In this document: positions 15,301-17,342 of the stretch, one piece after another
How positions within the stretch are numbered: position 1 is the first letter of the stretch
How the letters are laid out: every line of letters begins with the position of its first letter
Origin: DATDCV01 sp036524155
GTDB taxonomy: Bacteria > Verrucomicrobiota > Verrucomicrobiia > Limisphaerales > UBA8199
NCBI GenBank assembly: GCA_036524155.1
Contig: DATDCV010000750.1
Span: forward strand, 1 to 17,342
DNA length: 17,342 nucleotides
Direction: 5' to 3'
Translations under genes and position numbers: made by a program
The notes under the pieces: generated by a model
Databases searched by the model: none
What the model saw: the letters and a program-made list of their open reading frames with translations, nothing else
What the model was told of the DNA's origin: nothing

Positions 15301-15499
15301 CCCTCAACGTGTCCCGGACTTGGGCTTCCGTCAGCAGGTCGTTCCATACCCACAACGGCCCCGTCGAATACTCCCGCGGCGGATTCCTGAACAGCGCTTT
15401 GGCCCGGTCTGAATCGGCAGCCGCTGCCGGCCACCCTGCTGCGAAGCTCACCAGCCCCAACACCGCTAACACAAAAAACCGACCTCGCATCGTGTTCAT
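12335..15499 (-). CDS. Secreted glycoside hydrolase, GH106-like (alpha-L-rhamnosidase type)
   Basis: 1,054-residue exported enzyme, predicted to cut a terminal sugar, most likely alpha-L-rhamnose, from plant or microbial polysaccharide. A Sec signal peptide (basic RGR, hydrophobic core, AAA-A/D cleavage near 28) sends it to the periplasm or outside. The TIM-barrel part (about 35-560) shows the WIYDENSYPSGFAGG block (112-126), VFTDEPN with E242 and CEVYGAGGW with E386. These acidic residues are candidate catalytic or metal ligands; I cannot assign them by eye. The C-terminal third looks like GH2-type sugar-binding beta-sandwiches (FRATYRFTI, ITCNGRAVL, GKAGGFIDAQPYEC). Start at ATG 15499; ATG 15490 is possible. 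No SusC/D, transporter or sulfatase is adjacent. Substrate specificity is inference from family resemblance. Confidence 0.82.
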   Translation of the reverse strand: MNTMRGRFFVLAVLGLVSFAAGWPAAAADSDRAKALFRNPPREYSTGPLWVWNDLLTEAQVRDTLRDLAAQKIKQVWVHPRPGLMTPYLSEEWFRLWEVSLEEAKRLDMNVWIYDENSYPSGFAGGLVPEAMPESRGRGLALKETESAPKWGEDTIGVYRLNGDRIENVTAAAKGGEALEAGRYLVASQVRSKDSPWHGNRCYVNLLSPGVTEKFLDLTLEPYRRELGREFGRRIPGVFTDEPNIRPAGGLPWSETLAEEFQKRWRYDLLDHLPSLGKPVGDWQKVRHNYYAVLNEQFIEHWAKPYHDYCEKNHLQFTGHYWDHDWPDCVGVPDNMAMYAWHQWPAIDCLMNQYAEHTHAQFGNARMVKELSSIANQLGRKRTLCEVYGAGGWDLRFEDMKRIGDWLEVLGVNMLNQHLSYVTIRGARKRDHPQSFSYHEPWWEAYHISAGYFARLSAALSQGEQINRVLLLEPTTTAWMYQGDEAKLRALGEAFFKLIMELEAAQVEYDIGCEDVIARHGKVVTGSERPLVVRGKSAVLKLAGAAALEVGARAYSTIVIPPLTENLNGRTVELLRELLESKPGGEVLCAGEPPGRIDGAVAPGGLGLANNPFWTRVEASNVVSRLNALPGRDLVITRATNDKGKLFHHRRTLDDGELLFLVNTSSEERSAGWIESGMKGAENWDLYRGEVKGYAFESSGSSVRARFDLPPSGSLLLFLSEKSRDPSRETEPRETMIAPLASPEVRRLEPNILTLDFVDVTAGGETRTNVYFYQGNQFAWKKNGMERNPWDSAVQFKDELISKRFPESSGFRATYRFTIAGAVPEDLAIVVERPDLYTITCNGRAVLAAAGRWWLDKAFGVIPLERAAQTGENEVTIQASPFRMFHEIEPAYVLGSFGLETVERGFVIGADRTITPGSTGRVGWNEQGHPFYGAGVSYRERFEVKAKSGRYKVVLPDWLGSIAKVTVNGKAGGFIDAQPYECEVTKQIRAGRNDIEVTVVGTLKNTLGPHHGNPKLGAAWPSAFQQGPEQGPPPGRRYSTVGYGLFEPFLLKRF

Positions 15500-15630
15500 A
15501 GCTCCGCAGTATCTTCAACCGGCCCACTCATATTCAACTACTGAAGTTTGCTCTTTATGGCTTCCCAGCATCCCGCGCCACGCATGGATTCACTCAACCC
15601 TGATTCGCTCATATTGATTGACTTTGCCAA

Positions 15631-15654
15631 CCGCCACCAACCAAGTGGTGGCGG
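15631..15654. terminator. Perfect 9-bp hairpin downstream of the LOG-family gene
   Basis: CCGCCACCA (15631-15639) and TGGTGGCGG (15646-15654) form a perfect stem with a 6-base loop (ACCAAG). It lies 54 bases past the LOG stop and 132 bases before the glycosidase start on the minus strand, in the 208-base gap 15500-15707. No T-tract follows on the minus strand, so it may be a terminator without a U-tail, an mRNA-end stabiliser or a protein site. Nothing else convincing is seen in this gap. Confidence 0.45.
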
Positions 15655-15707
15655 CGGCGGGCGCCGAACGGGGATTCCGTTTTTTTCCAGCCGGGCCGCG
15701 CCCGTCA

Positions 15708-16478
15708 TCACGCGAATGCTCTCGGGACCATTTCGGGAGGTCCCACCCTGCGCTCGTAGTCGAGGATGATGTCGATTACTTCCTTTGGCTTGTCACAAAT
15801 CCTGAACAATTGCAGGTCTCCAGGGCTGATGAACTTCTCTGTCTCGAGATGGTCCTTCATCCAGCGAATCAGCCCTTTCCAATATCTGCTTCCAAAGAGG
15901 ATCAGCGGGAACTCTGGAATCCGTTCCGTCTGCACCAGCGTCAACACCTCGTAAAACTCGTCCAGGGTGCCGAACCCTCCGGGCATGAACACAAAGCCCA
16001 GGCTGTATTTCACGAAACACACCTTGCGGGAAAAAAAGTAATGGAAATTGATTGGAATGTTGGCAAAACGATTGCCCTTCTGTTCGTGCGGCAGCTCGAT
16101 GTTCAGGCCCACGGACCTCCCCTTCGCCTGGGTCGCACCCCGGTTGGCGGCTTCCATGATCCCCGGGCCTCCGCCGGTGATGATCGCCAGGTTGTTTTGC
16201 GCCAGCCCCTTTGATAACTCCACCGCCGCCCGATAATATGGGTTCCCCGGTCGCACCCGCGCCGACCCAAATACCGTTACTCCCGGCCCCACCTGCGACA
16301 GTGTTTCGAATGAATCCACGAACTCGGCCATGATCCGAAAGATTCGCCACGGATCCTCCTTGATGAAGCTTGTTCTCGTCAGGTTGTTCATTGGCCGGAG
16401 GATAGGGGTGAACGCTTCGACTGCGCAAGGTTGGGGACACGCCTCGATCGGCAGGTCCTGTTTCGGCTTGCCGTCCAC
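15708..16478 (-). CDS. TIGR00730/LOG family Rossmann-fold protein
   Basis: 256 residues from a GTG at 16478, chosen because GGAGG sits five bases upstream; the ATG at 16391 would give 227 residues and has no ribosome-binding site. Family motifs are VTVFGSARV (68-75), ITGGGPGIMEAANRGA (100-115), SRKVCFVKYS (150-159) and the signature PGGFGT (166-171) with E174. Relatives called lysine decarboxylase-like are nucleotide 5'-monophosphate phosphoribohydrolases, the LOG enzymes that release cytokinin bases in plants; the Arg of SRK and the Glu after PGGxGT are the active-site pair. In bacteria the physiological role is often unclear. The first ~35 residues precede the conserved domain. The next gene downstream is the glycosidase, separated by a hairpin, so the two may be expressed separately. 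Confidence 0.9.
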   Translation of the reverse strand: MDGKPKQDLPIEACPQPCAVEAFTPILRPMNNLTRTSFIKEDPWRIFRIMAEFVDSFETLSQVGPGVTVFGSARVRPGNPYYRAAVELSKGLAQNNLAIITGGGPGIMEAANRGATQAKGRSVGLNIELPHEQKGNRFANIPINFHYFFSRKVCFVKYSLGFVFMPGGFGTLDEFYEVLTLVQTERIPEFPLILFGSRYWKGLIRWMKDHLETEKFISPGDLQLFRICDKPKEVIDIILDYERRVGPPEMVPRAFA

Positions 16479-16586
16479 TGCTTCCTCCGCTCATCGCGCC
16501 GAGGCAGGACGAGAGGCCCGACTCAGTGGGCGACAATGTGGCTCACCGCCTTCTGCGATTTCACAGAGGGAACTGCCTTGCCGCCA

Positions 16587-17342
16587 TCACGGCCCGGCCG
16601 GAGCGGCGTTCACCTCGAACTGCTGCCGGTCGTTGACCAGAGCTTTCCCCTCAATCTTCGAGTTCACCAGCCACCGGGGCGCCCCCTCGCGAGTCGTCGC
16701 CCCTGTTATCGAAGGAATCCTGGGTGCCACCCCGTTGGTCAGCGGAGTTATCCTGCCCGTGAAGTCCACTTTCTGATTCAGCGTCTTGTTGGTGCCCGTC
16801 ACGTGGAAGAGATAAGTCGGCACGCCCGCTGTCACGGCGGATCCTGGGGTCCTTACCGGTCGTAATGCCAAGTTCCGCCCAACCGACGCTCCCCCGATTC
16901 CGCCGGTGGGCGTCTGACGGTCCGAGTCTCCCGTTCGCCTCTCCAGGAACCCGCTGTAAATGGAGCCGTCGCCGTCGATAATTCGCAGCAGGTCGCCGAC
17001 AGGCTGCACTTTGAAGGAGACCAAAACTGAATCCTTCGCGGTCCACGCCGCCGCAGAGGCCGGTTCGGGTTGTGAGGAAGTTCGGGCAAACGACCTGTCC
17101 GGGAGCGGCTTGGTGAGGTTCCGGGCGGCATCCTGAAAAAGGAACTCCTGTTTCGAAGTCGCGGCGGTGGGTGGCGCAGCCACGCGGGTTACTAACCGCA
17201 ACTCCTGCGGCGGCGATGCCTGCGGAGCCGCCGGCGTGGGTGTGGCGGCGGAGGTAGGCGCGTCGACAGGGGCATTGATGGCGTTATTCAAAGCTAAACC
17301 GTAACTAGTTGGTTGCGGAGCCGCTTCGGACAGCAGATGAAC
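16587..17342 (-). CDS. Unrecognised Ala/Pro-rich protein, C-terminal part (5' end cut by window edge)
   Basis: 251 residues are visible and the frame stays open to the right edge (it reads VHLLSEAAPQPTSYGLALNN before the TTG at 17291), so that TTG is not the true start. I do not recognise the family. The first ~100 residues are a low-complexity Ala/Pro/Thr/Ser linker. The C-terminal part (after KDSVLVSFKVQP) looks like a compact beta-rich domain: LLRIIDGDGSIYSGFLERR, then YLFHVTGTNKTLNQKVDFTG, and last LVNSKIEGKALVNDRQQFEV. No membrane segment is visible here. The layout, with a disordered linker to a C-terminal beta domain, would fit an envelope or anti-sigma-like protein whose N-terminus lies off the window, but nothing visible proves that. 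It is followed 108 bases later by the LOG gene. Confidence 0.7.
   Translation of the reverse strand, partial: VHLLSEAAPQPTSYGLALNNAINAPVDAPTSAATPTPAAPQASPPQELRLVTRVAAPPTAATSKQEFLFQDAARNLTKPLPDRSFARTSSQPEPASAAAWTAKDSVLVSFKVQPVGDLLRIIDGDGSIYSGFLERRTGDSDRQTPTGGIGGASVGRNLALRPVRTPGSAVTAGVPTYLFHVTGTNKTLNQKVDFTGRITPLTNGVAPRIPSITGATTREGAPRWLVNSKIEGKALVNDRQQFEVNAAPAGP

Noticed and set aside
14198..15412. A 404-codon open frame on the plus strand
   Set aside because: It lies wholly antisense to the GH106-like gene, is Pro/Arg/His-rich and shows no motif; it is a GC-driven shadow of a well-supported gene.
14457..15527. A 356-codon minus-strand frame overlapping the glycosidase N-terminal region
   Set aside because: Same strand, different frame from the glycosidase; Gly/Arg/Ala-rich with no recognisable domain, whereas the glycosidase frame has a signal peptide and conserved blocks.
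15500..15540. TTGAAT/GATACT as a promoter for the glycosidase
   Set aside because: Spacing is acceptable, but transcription would start almost at the ATG and leave no room for the ribosome-binding site.
15678..15686. T-run as the tail of a rho-independent terminator
   Set aside because: The run is on the plus strand, while the flanking genes are on the minus strand; no hairpin sits just before it in the right orientation.

Overview
The window is a GC-rich bacterial chromosome segment with 15 protein-coding genes (two cut by the window edges), short intergenic gaps and frequent GTG/TTG starts. I see no mobile element, tRNA, rRNA or CRISPR array. The gene mix suggests Verrucomicrobiota, most likely a soil or freshwater lineage near Pedosphaera/Limisphaerales: an exosortase with EpsI next to a priming glycosyltransferase, a GH106-like secreted glycosidase, a URO-D-like protein of the type common in that phylum, and tandem PAS/GAF histidine kinases. 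That assignment is inference from protein style; no marker gene is present.

Layout. The left edge (3-677, +) is the end of a uroporphyrinogen-decarboxylase-family gene. Positions 719-6065 form one minus-strand block. In transcription order it holds nrdR, an uncharacterised gene overlapping nrdR by 4 bases, an exosortase/archaeosortase, its EpsI-like partner (also a 4-base overlap), an undecaprenyl-phosphate sugar phosphotransferase, and a UDP-glucuronate decarboxylase. The last four make a coherent envelope/exopolysaccharide module: a nucleotide sugar (UDP-xylose) is made, a sugar-phosphate is loaded on the lipid carrier, and exosortase substrates are processed at the inner membrane. No protein in the window carries a visible exosortase sorting tail, so the substrates are elsewhere.

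The middle (6247-8891) is housekeeping: trpF (+), a GNAT acetyltransferase (-), a small stand-alone CBM48 glycan-binding protein (+) and malate dehydrogenase (-). A signalling pair follows on the plus strand (8923-12235): a PAS histidine kinase, then a receiver-PAS-GAF-HisKA_3 kinase that lacks an output domain and has an altered ATP-binding G1 box. The right part is on the minus strand: a secreted GH106-like glycoside hydrolase of 1,054 residues, a LOG/TIGR00730 Rossmann protein, and the C-terminal part of an unrecognised Ala/Pro-rich protein that runs off the right edge.

The most interesting spots are the nrdR control region, where two NrdR-box-like sites lie 32 bp apart, and the unknown gene translationally coupled to nrdR, whose N-terminal half looks like a degenerate ATP-cone. 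No intergenic stretch exceeds 300 bases; the longest is 208 bases (15500-15707) and holds a perfect 9-bp hairpin.
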